A stretch of 64,000 nucleotides of DNA from DASUVM01 sp036378955. Its GTDB lineage: Bacteria; Patescibacteriota; Saccharimonadia; Saccharimonadales; Saccharimonadaceae. Where the stretch lies: assembly GCA_036378955.1 (NCBI GenBank), contig DASUVM010000009.1, positions 104,242 to 168,241 on the forward strand, given 5' to 3'. The position numbers and the translations under genes are program-made. Positions 17,451 through 26,148 of this stretch are shown piece by piece (the first letter of the stretch is position 1; the number at the start of each line of letters is the position of its first letter). The notes beneath the pieces were generated by a model. It did no database searches. It worked only from the letters and a program-made list of their open reading frames with translations, and was not told the DNA's origin.

Positions 17451-17735
17451 TTAGTAGATTTTACTTCGGCTTATTCGCTGGGGAATCAAGCTTTGACCAA
17501 AAATACAACCATAGGCTACTCGTACACCTTTTTTAAAATCGGGAAAGGCTTTAAAAAAGAAATAAACCACCGGGCCAAAAATCGCCAGGTTAAGAATGTT
17601 CAAGCTTATCGCTAAATGAAACTTGATTGGATCTGCCGTCTCGGGTGCTGGAATTAAAAGTGTTAAGCCAGCAATAAGCGTGGCGCAGAGTACGATGAGC
17701 CAAATTTTGATTCTAAATTGCTTCTTTGTATCCAT
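17451..17735 (-). CDS. Small membrane protein, possibly C-terminally truncated
   Basis: The 94-residue product has two clear transmembrane segments (about 10-30 and 42-63). After KKGVRVAYGC the sequence becomes polar and ends abruptly where a third span might be expected, so it could be a truncated gene. No functional family is recognised. It stands alone on the minus strand. Confidence 0.45.
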   Translation of the reverse strand: MDTKKQFRIKIWLIVLCATLIAGLTLLIPAPETADPIKFHLAISLNILNLAIFGPVVYFFFKAFPDFKKGVRVAYGCIFGQSLIPQRISRSKIY

Positions 17736-17934
17736 TGGGTAGCTACCTTCTATGCTACTGACTATAACTACTTATAGCTTCTAAAAAATTAAATAAGCCA
17801 ATTTTCCGACGAAAATCTATTCTTGCTTTGATAACCTTGAGGCATAACTTTCTCAGGTCATGTTAGCTTCGCTTGAATTGGAACCCAGGCTTCAAGGAAA
17901 GAAAAAACACTAACCGATGGCAGTGTTTTTTCTT

Positions 17935-18019
17935 TGGTGCTGGGGGAGGGATTCGAACCCCCGAAGGCTGAGCCGTCTGATTTACAGTCAGATGTGTTTG
18001 ACCGCTTCACTACCCCAGC
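17935..18019 (-). tRNA. tRNA-Tyr (anticodon GTA)
   Basis: An 85-nt class II tRNA: acceptor GCTGGGG/CCCCAGC, anticodon stem CTGA-type around CTGTAAA (anticodon GTA), long variable arm, T-arm GGTTCGAATCC and encoded CCA end. It lies 2 nt downstream of tRNA-Thr(TGT) and is surely co-transcribed with it. Confidence 0.95.
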
Positions 18020-18021
18020 TC

Positions 18022-18097
18022 TGGAGCCGACAGAGGGATTCGAACCCACGACCCACGGTTTACAAAACCGTTGCTCTACCAACTGAGCTATGTCGGC
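18022..18097 (-). tRNA. tRNA-Thr (anticodon TGT)
   Basis: A 76-nt cloverleaf: acceptor GCCGACA/TGTCGGC, D-arm AGCTCAGTTGGTAGAGC, anticodon stem ACGGT/ACCGT around TTTGTAA (anticodon TGT), T-arm GGTTCGAATCC and encoded CCA. First gene of a two-tRNA transcript with tRNA-Tyr(GTA). Confidence 0.95.
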
Positions 18098-18117
18098 ATA
18101 TAAAAATTACAAGTGTT

Positions 18118-18146
18118 ATAATAGCGTATTTTCTTGAAAATCTCAA
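18118..18146 (-). promoter_or_regulatory. Promoter of the tRNA-Thr/tRNA-Tyr operon
   Basis: On the minus strand TTGAGA (18141-18146) and TATTAT (18118-18123) are spaced by 17 nt, about 20 nt upstream of the mature tRNA-Thr(TGT) 5' end. Confidence 0.75.
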
Positions 18147-18172
18147 GACCACTATTCTACTGCTTCTACTGC

Positions 18173-18213
18173 GCCCAGCCTCGAGAGTTTAAATTTCACT
18201 CTCGAGGCTGGGC
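18173..18213. repeat. Perfect 16-bp inverted repeat
   Basis: gcccagcctcgagagt (18173-18188) pairs exactly with 18198-18213 around a 9-nt loop. It lies between the tRNA promoter and the non-coding stretch beginning at 18214. Neither strand shows a U-tract, so it may be a factor-dependent terminator or the closing stem of a structured RNA. Confidence 0.7.
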
Positions 18214-18633
18214 TAACGAGTTAAGTCACCCGCTTTTTGCATTACCGAGAATAAAACAGAACCCTCGGTCGGTCGAAGGAATCACGTTTTTCGTTGGTGT
18301 TACAAAACTCTGCACACCAGCCACAACGCGCGGCTACTAAAGAGAAGCTAGGGCGCGCTATGACCTAAAACGATGCTCTTTACGGTGACTTATCAAGCTA
18401 CTCTGGCACTTGTCTTGCGGCAACGAAGCTACTCCAGCTAACGCGAGGTGCGTTGTGCTCAGGGTGCCCTGTTGTCCTGAACACTGTGAGCATTAAAAAA
18501 AGCTTCTTTTTGACGCAAGCTTGTGTGCAAGGCGTCTCTATCACCCCTTTCCGGTGGTTGATCCAACAACGGACGCGGGGCGAAGACTACTCGCCCACAA
18601 ACTTATTCTCTCAAAAAATTTCGGGGAGTCAAA
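18214..18633. other. 420-nt non-coding stretch with several hairpins; possible structured RNA
   Basis: No credible gene occupies this stretch on either strand. It contains several local stems: ACCGAG/CTCGGT near 18245-18270, GGTGT/ACACC near 18295-18320, GCGCG/CGCGC near 18330-18360, and nested GACGC/GCGTC with CTTG/CAAG near 18513-18538. I looked for tmRNA tag codons, the RNase P P4 signature and the SRP tetraloop and found none convincingly, so the class and strand remain open. It separates the tRNA promoter from the TPR gene. Confidence 0.4.
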
Positions 18634-19296
18634 CTACATAACAACACGGCGAGGGGGGCGAGAGGGTGTATGGGGGGTTGCTACTTCGGGGGTCATGTGG
18701 GCAATTGCAGCTTGTGTTTTTTCGGCAAGTTCATGCTGGCCGGTGCGCTCATAGGCTTGGGCGAGCAGCCGAAGTGTTTGCGGATTCGGCTCAAGCTCAA
18801 TGGCGCGCTCTAGTGCGTCGATCATTTTTTTGTCATTGCCGAGCTTTTCTTGCACTTTAGCGTACGCAATGTAGCGTGACGGCACGTCGCTTTCCATGGC
18901 GAGTGCTTGTTCAAAAGCAATGGCTGCTTTTTGATAGTTGCCTGTTTCATAATAAATTAGGCCGACGTTATGTAAGCTTGATGAGCTTGGTTCGAGGCTT
19001 TGCGCAATCTCAAAACATTCAATTGCATCTTGATATTCACGCTGACGGGCATAAAGAATGCCAAGGCGGTTATACGCAGTGGCGTTGCGCTCGTCAACCT
19101 TTAGAATAGTCAGCAAGGCTCGCTCTGCTCTTAAATATTTGCGGTCTTTCACGCTTTCTTGGGCGACCTCCCACAATTTATCAAGCCGGGCGGTGAGGCC
19201 CATGGGGTGCAGAGTGCCCGCCTTAGGTTCGCGCACGAATGCCCTGTAGCTGAAAACACCTAGAACGCTGAGTACAAGTAATGCGTACATAATCAC
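18634..19296 (-). CDS. Membrane-anchored tetratricopeptide repeat protein
   Basis: A 220-residue protein: one N-terminal transmembrane anchor (about residues 2-18), a linker, then four to five TPR units (about 45-195) with the expected pattern, for example AYNRLGILYARQREYQDAIE and SLHNVGLIYYETGNYQKAA. The C-terminal 20 residues are Pro/Thr-rich. TPR arrays bind partner proteins; the partner is unknown. It starts at GTG 19296 or ATG 19290. It is downstream of the delta-prime-like gene with a 20-nt gap and may be in the same transcript. Confidence 0.8.
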   Translation of the reverse strand: MIMYALLVLSVLGVFSYRAFVREPKAGTLHPMGLTARLDKLWEVAQESVKDRKYLRAERALLTILKVDERNATAYNRLGILYARQREYQDAIECFEIAQSLEPSSSSLHNVGLIYYETGNYQKAAIAFEQALAMESDVPSRYIAYAKVQEKLGNDKKMIDALERAIELEPNPQTLRLLAQAYERTGQHELAEKTQAAIAHMTPEVATPHTPSRPPRRVVM

Positions 19297-19315
19297 TTCT
19301 TATTTTAGCATATTG

Positions 19316-20119
19316 TTATAAAATGGCCCGCAGCAGCTGTATTTTGGTGTTGCCGTTTTGAACAATATTTTCGTATGCGCCTAAAAAACGCGCGAGTTGG
19401 TGGGGTGTTGCGGGGTGCGCTGCGTTTCGCGAGGCAAGCAGGCTGAGCATTCTCAGCGCAAGTCGAAGCACGGCAAGCGTTTGCTCACGCTCGCCTGCTA
19501 TCTTTTGAATAATGACAATTTTTTCAAAGATTGAAGCGCTCACCAGTTGCTTGGCGGTGGCGGCTAACTCAAGCTGTTTTTGACGGTATTTTTCGTTACT
19601 AGCAAGTAACACAAGTTCGCTGGCGCTACCGGCTGCCAGAAAAAGAAGCTGTGCTACGCTGTCACCGGTGCCCTGGTTACTTAGGTAAGCCTTGGCCGCT
19701 TGTTCCTGCACTGGCTGGCAGTACAAATTCTGAGTGCGCGACCGAACAGTCGGCAGCAGGGTGGTGGCTTCTTTTACGCACAAGATGAAAAGCACATCGG
19801 CCGGCGGTTCTTCAAGTAGTTTTAAAAATGCATTTTGAGCCTCAAGTGACATTGTTTCGGCATCTTCAATTACCCAAACACGTTTTGTGCCGGTTGATTT
19901 TGAGCGGGTTGCCTTATAGAGTTCGCGTATTTGGCTGATGGCGATGCCAGTTTTTTCATCAGCTTTTTTAACAAATTGTATTGTGCCGCCGCTTGCGATA
20001 TTTTGAGCTAACTGACTCGCCTCGTATAGAGAGCTATGCTCACTTACCCCTATAAGCATTATGGCATGTGCGTGGGTGCGGAATGCTAAAAATTGCGGCA
20101 AGACTAATCTGGCAGCCAC
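19316..20119 (-). CDS. holB: DNA polymerase III delta-prime-like clamp-loader subunit
   Basis: A 267-residue AAA+-like protein. The region IQFVKKADEKTGIAISQIRELYKATRSK, VWVIEDAETMSLEAQNAFLKLLEEPP and LPTVRSRTQ (the SRC-like motif) are the hallmarks of HolB/DnaX-type clamp-loader subunits. The P-loop position reads LIGVSEHSSLYE, which lacks Gly-Lys-Thr/Ser, so it probably does not bind ATP, as is known for delta-prime. It acts in loading the sliding clamp. It overlaps the pseudouridine synthase gene by 16 nt. Confidence 0.82.
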   Translation of the reverse strand: MAARLVLPQFLAFRTHAHAIMLIGVSEHSSLYEASQLAQNIASGGTIQFVKKADEKTGIAISQIRELYKATRSKSTGTKRVWVIEDAETMSLEAQNAFLKLLEEPPADVLFILCVKEATTLLPTVRSRTQNLYCQPVQEQAAKAYLSNQGTGDSVAQLLFLAAGSASELVLLASNEKYRQKQLELAATAKQLVSASIFEKIVIIQKIAGEREQTLAVLRLALRMLSLLASRNAAHPATPHQLARFLGAYENIVQNGNTKIQLLRAIL

Positions 20120-21051
20120 GACAACGCCTCTGGCGGCAAGAGAGCCTTAAAATCGTCGCCCACAGCGGCGCTGAAGATTTTTCTATCACCCCCTGGAATA
20201 GTAATTTCAAGCTTGAGAGCATGCAGTGCCAGTCGGCCTGATGGTTTTTTAGGGTTATAAAAACGATCATTCATGATAGGTGTGCCAATATACTTCATAT
20301 GCACGCGAAGCTGATGTGTTCGGCCAGTCAGTGGTTGCAGCTCAACCAGGGTGTGTTGGCCGTTGGTCCAGAGTACTCTATAAGCTGTTTCGGCAGGCTT
20401 GCCATTGGCACCAACACGAAATGTTGCCGGTGCCTTGGGGTTGCGTTCGATTGGGAGACGAAGGAGTGCTTCAGGTTGGTTCGGCTCACCATCAAGAATA
20501 GCAAGATAGTTTTTTTTGGCTTTTTTAAGCGAGAACTGTTTTTGCAAGAAACTGTGTGCTTCGGGGTTGCGGGCGCAAATGAGCACGCCTGAAGTGTCGC
20601 GGTCGAGGCGATGTACGATGGCCGCTCTTGTTTCTTCAATTTGCGACTGGGCTCGGTCGCTCAGGGTAGACTTTTCCGTCGGGTTCGTACTATCACCTGT
20701 GTGTGGGCTTCCTCTTTCCGCGTTACCCCTTGGGTCTGCACTAAAACGAGAATGCATAAAGTCTGCCACTGTAAACTCTTCTAATAATGCGCCCTTGGCA
20801 TGCGTTAAAACACCCTCGGGTTTGTCGATGACCGTCACGTTTTCATCTTCATAGAGAATCGGCAGTGTTTCGGTTGTAAAATCGGGCTGTTTTGGCGGGT
20901 TAACCTTTACCTCATCATCTTCGCCAAGCTCATACTTTGTTGAGGTAATGGTTTCACCATTGACGGTCACATAACCAGCTTTAATATATTTTTGCCAGGT
21001 TGAGCGAGAGTGCTCGGGCCAATACTCGGCAACATAGGCATCAAGACGCAT
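20104..21051 (-). CDS. RluA-family pseudouridine synthase
   Basis: A 315-residue enzyme with an N-terminal S4 RNA-binding domain (MRLDAYVAEYWPEHSRSTWQKYI) and the catalytic RluA motif AAIVHRLDRDTSGVLICAR (about residue 150), whose HRLDRDTSG aspartate is the nucleophile. LVELQPLTGRTHQLRVHM and RLALHALKL are also typical. An insert of about 35 residues (about 102-140, rich in charged and Ser/Thr residues) precedes the catalytic loop and is longer than usual. The target is an rRNA uridine; RluD, RluC or RluB specificity cannot be assigned. It lies 2 nt after trpS. Confidence 0.9.
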   Translation of the reverse strand: MRLDAYVAEYWPEHSRSTWQKYIKAGYVTVNGETITSTKYELGEDDEVKVNPPKQPDFTTETLPILYEDENVTVIDKPEGVLTHAKGALLEEFTVADFMHSRFSADPRGNAERGSPHTGDSTNPTEKSTLSDRAQSQIEETRAAIVHRLDRDTSGVLICARNPEAHSFLQKQFSLKKAKKNYLAILDGEPNQPEALLRLPIERNPKAPATFRVGANGKPAETAYRVLWTNGQHTLVELQPLTGRTHQLRVHMKYIGTPIMNDRFYNPKKPSGRLALHALKLEITIPGGDRKIFSAAVGDDFKALLPPEALSWLPD

Positions 21052-21053
21052 GG

Positions 21054-22097
21054 TTATCCTTTTGACCGAAGGCCAACGGCTTGTTGCACTTTGTAAAGTG
21101 TAAGATTGGCGGCTTCATTCATGGCATGTTCGCTGTATTCAAGCTTTTGTAACAGTTCGGCTTCATTAACGGCTGCAAAACGGCTTTGAAAATCGGTTAA
21201 GAATCGTTTGATGACTTCAGCGACAGCTTGTTTCAGCTCACCATAGCGCTCGCGGCCTGCCCACTCGGCGTTCACTTCCTCAAGCGGGCGTTCGCCAATA
21301 AGTGAGAGAATTTGTAGCAAGTTAGCGATGCCCGGCTGCTTTTCCCAGTTAAAAGCTATCTTGCCGAGACTATCAGTGGTAGCGGTCATAATTTTTTTAG
21401 CTACTTCGTCTGGTGTGTCGCTTAAGAAAATGACACCTTTGCCTGCTGTATCACTTTTACTCATTTTTTTGGCTGGGTCAAGCAGGTCGCGAATTCTCAG
21501 GCCCTGATCTTTGCCGAAGAATGCATGCTGCTTCGGCACGGCAAGTGGCACGGTGAATAATTTGCCGAACTTATTGTTCAGGCGTTCGGCAATATCGCGG
21601 GCAAATTCAAGGTGCTGGGTTTGATCGTCGCCAACCGGCACATAGGTGGCGCCATAAAGTAAGATATCCGCTGCCATGAGAACAGGATAGTTAAATAGCC
21701 CAACACTAGTGCGCTCTGCGTTCAATTTGTCTGATTTATCTTTGAACTGCGTCATACGGCTCATTTCACCAAACCCAGTGAAGCAGTCGAGAATCCAGGT
21801 GAGCTCTGAGTGAGCCGGAATGTAGCTTTGGCGGTACATGTAAACATTTTTGTGATCAATTGGCATACCGGCGGCTGCGTAGACGCGTAGGTTTTTGATG
21901 GTTTGCTCGTAGAGGGTGCTGTGATCAATTGGCGTAGTGAAACTATGAAGGTCGGGCACAAACAGGTTAATTTGGTAGTTGTCTGCTTGCTTCTTGGCCA
22001 TATCAACCATTGGTAAGAGCGCGCCAAGATAATTCCCTAGCGTCAAGTCATTGTTAGCCCGAAGGCCAGTTAAAATAATTTGTTTTTCGGTGGTCAT
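21054..22097 (-). CDS. trpS: Tryptophanyl-tRNA synthetase
   Basis: A 347-residue class I aminoacyl-tRNA synthetase. The HIGH-equivalent is LTLGNYLGA (about residues 19-27), and the KMSKS loop is complete at AKKMSKSDTAGKG (about 200-212). PVLMAADILLYGATYVPVGDDQTQHLE is the standard tryptophan-binding region. Length and order match bacterial TrpRS. Start at ATG 22097 with AGGA upstream. Because UGA is a stop here and Trp codons are TGG, no unusual code is indicated. Confidence 0.97.
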   Translation of the reverse strand: MTTEKQIILTGLRANNDLTLGNYLGALLPMVDMAKKQADNYQINLFVPDLHSFTTPIDHSTLYEQTIKNLRVYAAAGMPIDHKNVYMYRQSYIPAHSELTWILDCFTGFGEMSRMTQFKDKSDKLNAERTSVGLFNYPVLMAADILLYGATYVPVGDDQTQHLEFARDIAERLNNKFGKLFTVPLAVPKQHAFFGKDQGLRIRDLLDPAKKMSKSDTAGKGVIFLSDTPDEVAKKIMTATTDSLGKIAFNWEKQPGIANLLQILSLIGERPLEEVNAEWAGRERYGELKQAVAEVIKRFLTDFQSRFAAVNEAELLQKLEYSEHAMNEAANLTLYKVQQAVGLRSKG

Positions 22098-22197
22098 ATA
22101 TAGTTCCTGCTATTGTTTAAGGTATAAAATTATGGTCGATGAAACAATTACAGACGCCACCTTTTTTGTTGTGTCATAAAACTATTTTACAAGCTTT

Positions 22198-22848
22198 TTA
22201 CTTTTTTGACGATGCTTTATGAATATAAACTAATATTTGCCGCTCTTGGCCATCAAGATGGTAGTAATGCATGTGTAAAAGCTTAAGGCCAAGATATTTG
22301 GCTGCGGCGGCGCCATCGTCGAGTTCCCCACTGCTGGCGGTCTTATATAAAATAATGCGGCCGTCATTTTTTATAAATTGCTCACTCCAGGCTAGAATTG
22401 TTGGCAAATAGGCGGTGGCGCGCGAGGTTACAATGTCGAAATGGTTTTGAAACTTATGCTGTTGGTCGAGCCGTTCTGCACGGCCTTGAATAACATGAAT
22501 GTTGTGTAAGCCAAGCTTATCTATGAAATGCTCACAGGCTTTCACTTTTTTGCCAACTGAGTCAAGCAGTGTAATGTCGACATTTGGGCAAGCAATGGCA
22601 AGTGGAATGCCCGGTAGCCCACCGCCACTACCAATATCGAGCAGCTTGCCTGCAAATGGCTCGAAATTAACAGGCATAAGGCTGTCGGCAATGTGTTTTA
22701 GCCAAATACCCTCAGGATCACGAATTGCACTAAGGTTAGTACGAGCGTTATAGGCCTGAAAAAGCTCAACGAACTGCTCTAACTTTTCTTGCTGCGCTAT
22801 GTTAAGTGCAAATTTATATTTTTCGAACAACTGTAAAAAAGCATCCAT
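22198..22848 (-). CDS. rsmG: 16S rRNA (guanine-N7)-methyltransferase G
   Basis: A 216-residue SAM-dependent Rossmann methyltransferase. The SAM-binding motif I is LLDIGSGGGLPGIPLAIA (about residues 69-86), with ITLLDSVGKKVKACEHF and the family-typical VTSRATA further on. N-terminal helices include AYNARTNLSAIRDPEGIWLKHIADS, a hallmark of RsmG/GidB. It methylates G527 of 16S rRNA. Single gene between trpS and the rpsI operon. Confidence 0.95.
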   Translation of the reverse strand: MDAFLQLFEKYKFALNIAQQEKLEQFVELFQAYNARTNLSAIRDPEGIWLKHIADSLMPVNFEPFAGKLLDIGSGGGLPGIPLAIACPNVDITLLDSVGKKVKACEHFIDKLGLHNIHVIQGRAERLDQQHKFQNHFDIVTSRATAYLPTILAWSEQFIKNDGRIILYKTASSGELDDGAAAAKYLGLKLLHMHYYHLDGQERQILVYIHKASSKK

Positions 22849-22931
22849 GACTTTATTGTACCGTTTAATTTAGTAAATAAATATACCGCTTCAAATCTAA
22901 GCGGTATATTTTATGTTCTCTACGAGGCTTA

Positions 22932-23339
22932 CTAGCGTTTTGAGAACTGCTCACGTTTACGGGCACTGCGAAGGCCGTATTTTTTGCGCTCTTTCTCGCG
23001 TGAATCACGTTTTAAGAGCCCTTCTTTTTTGAGGGTGCCGCGAAGGTCATCATTCATGGTGCTGAGTGCTTTAGCAATGGCAAGCTTGCAGGCGTCAAGC
23101 TGACCGCCTAAACCGCCGCCAGTGACCACGATGCTGACATCGAATTGGTTTTCTTTGCCCAGTGCGATAAATGGCTGGTGAAATTCGGTAATGAGCGCTT
23201 CACTGTGGTCAAAGTAGGCTTCAAGGTCTTTACCATTGATGCTAATGCTGCCCTTGCCACTTTTAACACGAGCACGTGCGGTTGCACTTTTGCGCCGGCC
23301 AAGCCCGTAAAAATAATCGTTTTTTGTAGCGGTTGGCAT
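22932..23339 (-). CDS. rpsI: 30S ribosomal protein uS9
   Basis: 135 residues with YGLGRRKSATARARV at the start, VTGGGLGGQLDA in the middle and the standard basic tail RKKYGLRSARKREQFSKR, whose C-terminal arm reaches the P-site tRNA. Last gene of the rplQ-rplM-rpsI end of the alpha operon; its ATG overlaps the rplM stop. Confidence 0.97.
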   Translation of the reverse strand: MPTATKNDYFYGLGRRKSATARARVKSGKGSISINGKDLEAYFDHSEALITEFHQPFIALGKENQFDVSIVVTGGGLGGQLDACKLAIAKALSTMNDDLRGTLKKEGLLKRDSREKERKKYGLRSARKREQFSKR

Positions 23340-23791
23340 TATGTATTTACTCCTAAGATTTCAGGTTTCTGGGGGGCGTGATTGTGTTCGCTACCGGCGT
23401 ATACCTTTAAGCGCTTGAGGCGCTCGGCTGCCAATTTATTTTTTGGCAACATACCCTTAACGGCCGATTCAACGACCTTGGCAGGGTTTTTTGCAAGTTG
23501 GTCGCGCAGTGTAATCTCTTTTAGGCCACTTGGGTAGCCTGAATAGTTGTAGTACACTTTCTCATCTAGTTTGTTGCCAGTAGCCACGATGTTTGCGGCG
23601 TTAATAACAACCACAAAGTCACCACTGTCAACATGAGGCGTATAGGTTGGCTGATATTTGCCAATTAAACGCTCGGCTATAACAGTTGCAACTCGGCCAA
23701 GTGGTGCGGTTGAGGCGTCAACCACCACCCACTTACGGGTAACGTCAGCTGGCTTTAAGCTGAACGTCTTTTTATGTGCGTTAATAGTCAT
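23339..23791 (-). CDS. rplM: 50S ribosomal protein uL13
   Basis: 150 residues with WVVVDASTAPLGRVATVIAERL and KMLPKN-like GMLPKNKLAAERLKRLKVYAG, the uL13 signature. It is paired with rpsI in most bacteria and lies directly after rplQ without a gap. Confidence 0.97.
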   Translation of the reverse strand: MTINAHKKTFSLKPADVTRKWVVVDASTAPLGRVATVIAERLIGKYQPTYTPHVDSGDFVVVINAANIVATGNKLDEKVYYNYSGYPSGLKEITLRDQLAKNPAKVVESAVKGMLPKNKLAAERLKRLKVYAGSEHNHAPQKPEILGVNT

Positions 23792-24184
23792 CTAGGCGGT
23801 CTCCTTTGCGGCAACAGCTGGCGCTTCAACGGTAACGAAGCTCACCTTGGCCAATTGGGCGTTATCACCGCGACGCAATATGGTGCGCTTAAGTGTTAAA
23901 TGTCCGCTTTGACGATCGGTGTATTGCGGCGCAATTTCATCAACTAATTTATGAGCCGCTTCTTTTGTTGAAAGCTCAGCAATAATTTGGCGACGATTAT
24001 GAAGGTCGCCTTTTTTTGCCTTCGTAATGAGCTTTTCAACAAAAGGAATAAGCTCTTTAGCTTTTTCGAGCGTGGTTTCAATGGCACCGTACTCAATTAA
24101 GCTAGTTGCGAGGCCACGCAAGAGTGCGCGGCGTTGGTCGCGTTCGCGACCAAACTTTCTTCCTTGGTATCCGTGGCGATGCAT
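23792..24184 (-). CDS. rplQ: 50S ribosomal protein bL17
   Basis: 130 residues with the bL17 pattern MHRHGYQGRKFGRERDQRR, LATSLIEYGAIETTLEKAKE and QSGHLTLKRTILRRGDNA. The gene follows rpoA by 2 nt, the usual position at the end of the alpha operon. Confidence 0.97.
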   Translation of the reverse strand: MHRHGYQGRKFGRERDQRRALLRGLATSLIEYGAIETTLEKAKELIPFVEKLITKAKKGDLHNRRQIIAELSTKEAAHKLVDEIAPQYTDRQSGHLTLKRTILRRGDNAQLAKVSFVTVEAPAVAAKETA

Positions 24185-24186
24185 GC

Positions 24187-25110
24187 TTAGAGCTCCATCT
24201 CCGCCAGCTTTTCACGAACTTCATCAAGGGCCTTACTGCCGAAGCCTTTAAGCTCGCGCATGTCGGCATCACCAAGAGTGACGAGGTCGTTGATGGTGCG
24301 GATGTCGTTGTTAATTAAGGCATTTGTTGTGCGTGCACTGAGGCCCAGGTCTTCGATAGGGGTCATTAACTCACCGGCGTCGTCGTCAGGTTGAGCACCA
24401 ATAGTTGGGCCAGCTTGCACACGGGTGCTGCCAGCAAGGGCGGTATATTGGTTAATTAAAATTGCCGCTGCTTCTTCAAATGCCTCACCGGGTGTCATGC
24501 TGCCATCGGTGTCGATGGTAAGAATCAGCTTGTCGAGGTCGGTGCTTTGACCAACACGAGTGTTTTCAACTTTATAGCGTACACGCTGTACTGGGCTAAA
24601 GACGGCATCAATAGCGATCATGTCGCTGACTGGGCGTTTTTCGCCAGATTCTTCAATAGTACGATAGCCTCGGCCACTGTCGACCACAAGATCCATAACA
24701 ATACTGCCTTTTGGATCATCAATGGTGCAGATAATAGCATCGGCATTTACTACTTCAACATCTGCATTAGTAGTAATATCGCCGGCAGTGACAGGGCCGG
24801 CACCCTTCTTTTCTAGCCGCAGCGTTTGCGGTTCGTCGCTGTGCATGCGCAGGTGTACGAGTTTGAGGTTGAGCATGATGTCGACGACATCTTCTTTTAC
24901 GCCTTTAACAGTTGTAAACTCGTGTGTGACGCCTTCGATTTTGAATGCTGTAATAGCTGCGCCTTGGATGCTCGAGAGCAACACGCGGCGAAGTGAATTA
25001 CCAAGCGTCATGCCATAGCCTGTATGCAACGGCTCAACCACAAAGGTTGCACTGGTTGCTGAGTGCTCGTCAACGCTGGCGAGTGTAGGGTTGTGAATAG
25101 TTTTTGACAC
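24187..25110 (-). CDS. rpoA: RNA polymerase subunit alpha
   Basis: About 307 residues: N-terminal assembly domain with LHTGYGMTLGNSLRRVLLSSIQGAAI (in part) and C-terminal domain with the helix-hairpin-helix LGLSARTTNALINNDIRTI and GFGSKALDEVREKL, which contact UP-element DNA and activators. The frame is open to 25149, but a GTG at 25110 with GGAGG about 7 nt upstream is the better start and leaves a short gap after rpsD. Confidence 0.97.
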   Translation of the reverse strand: MSKTIHNPTLASVDEHSATSATFVVEPLHTGYGMTLGNSLRRVLLSSIQGAAITAFKIEGVTHEFTTVKGVKEDVVDIMLNLKLVHLRMHSDEPQTLRLEKKGAGPVTAGDITTNADVEVVNADAIICTIDDPKGSIVMDLVVDSGRGYRTIEESGEKRPVSDMIAIDAVFSPVQRVRYKVENTRVGQSTDLDKLILTIDTDGSMTPGEAFEEAAAILINQYTALAGSTRVQAGPTIGAQPDDDAGELMTPIEDLGLSARTTNALINNDIRTINDLVTLGDADMRELKGFGSKALDEVREKLAEMEL

Positions 25111-25126
25111 GGATTGTCCTCCCTTT

Positions 25127-25744
25127 TTAACGTGAGTAGTACTCAACAATAAGTTGTTCGTTAATGTCGGTCTCAGCTTCTTCGCGCTTCGGCAGACCAG
25201 TAACGGTAATTTTTAAATGCTTCACATCGGCCTTCAGCCAGCTTAAGGGCTGTTGGCTTGACTCTTTGACGATGTCGTTGATGTGGGTGAAATATTCAGT
25301 TTTTGTGCTTTTTGGACGAACGGTGATCTCATCGCCTTCTTTTAGGCGGATTGATGGAATATCAACGCGGCGGCCATTGAGCATAAAATGACCATGGCTT
25401 ACGAGCTGGCGTGCACCTCGGCGACTTACAGCTAAGCCGGCACGATATACTGCATTATCGAGTCGGCGTTCAAGAAACTGCAAGAGAATTTCGCCAGATT
25501 GGCCAGTTTTGCGGTCGGCTTCTTTCATGAGGTTGGCAAACTGTTTCTCGAGTAAGCCGTAGGTACGGCGAACTTTCTGCTTTTCACGGAGCTGAATTTG
25601 ATACAAGCTTGCCTTGCCTTGTCGGCCCCGGCCGTGTTCGCCCGGAATAGTAGTGCGCTTTACTAAGGCTTTGTGGGCTTTAGGATGAAGCGCGTAGCCT
25701 TCGCGGCGACTTTGTTTAACAATTGGTGAACGGTCTCTGGCCAT
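25127..25744 (-). CDS. rpsD: 30S ribosomal protein uS4
   Basis: 205 residues starting MARDRSPIVKQSRREGYALH at 25744, 2 nt after rpsK; the open frame further upstream has no homology. The N-terminal part lacks the cysteine pairs of zinc-binding uS4. The S4 domain is RLDNAVYRAGLAVSRRGARQ with SHGHFMLNGRRVDIPS. It nucleates 30S assembly. Confidence 0.97.
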   Translation of the reverse strand: MARDRSPIVKQSRREGYALHPKAHKALVKRTTIPGEHGRGRQGKASLYQIQLREKQKVRRTYGLLEKQFANLMKEADRKTGQSGEILLQFLERRLDNAVYRAGLAVSRRGARQLVSHGHFMLNGRRVDIPSIRLKEGDEITVRPKSTKTEYFTHINDIVKESSQQPLSWLKADVKHLKITVTGLPKREEAETDINEQLIVEYYSR

Positions 25745-25745
25745 A

Positions 25746-26138
25746 TTACCCTCTCCTTGCCTTTCGTGGACGAGTTCCACCGTGTGGTACGGTTGTAACG
25801 TCGCGGATAGAATCAATTGTTATGTCAAGGTTCTGCAAACTACGAACGGCGGCGTCGCGACCCATGCCAACACCTTTAACAAATACGTCAACTGTGGCGA
25901 GGCCATGAAGTTGCTTGGCAGCGGTAACGGCTTTTTCACCAGCAACCTGGGCGGCATAGGCCGTACCCTTCTTACTGCCTCTAAACCCGCAGGCACCAGC
26001 ACTTGAAATAGTAAGCACGGCACCTTTCTTATCAGTGACACAAATAATGGTATTGTTAAATGTTGCCTGAATATGAAGTTGGCCGTTCGGAACTGACCGA
26101 CGCTGCTTTTTCTTTGTAGTAGATTTCGTTTCTGCCAT
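25746..26138 (-). CDS. rpsK: 30S ribosomal protein uS11
   Basis: 130 residues with IQATFNNTIICVTDKKGAVL, KKGTAYAAQVA and the C-terminal DVTTVPHGGTRPRKARRG typical of uS11 at the 30S platform. Usual order with rpsM upstream and rpsD downstream. Confidence 0.97.
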   Translation of the reverse strand: MAETKSTTKKKQRRSVPNGQLHIQATFNNTIICVTDKKGAVLTISSAGACGFRGSKKGTAYAAQVAGEKAVTAAKQLHGLATVDVFVKGVGMGRDAAVRSLQNLDITIDSIRDVTTVPHGGTRPRKARRG

Positions 26139-26148
26139 ATATCAATCC

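Noticed and set aside
17917..18192. Open frame across the tRNA-Tyr and tRNA-Thr(TGT) genes
   Set aside because: It is the complementary translation of tRNA sequences (RDSNPRP type), not a protein.
18214..18633. tmRNA or RNase P RNA
   Set aside because: A tag ending in ALAA-like codons, the 3' TTCGANTC-CCA end, and the GAAAGTCC P4 strand were not found on either strand; I left it as unassigned.
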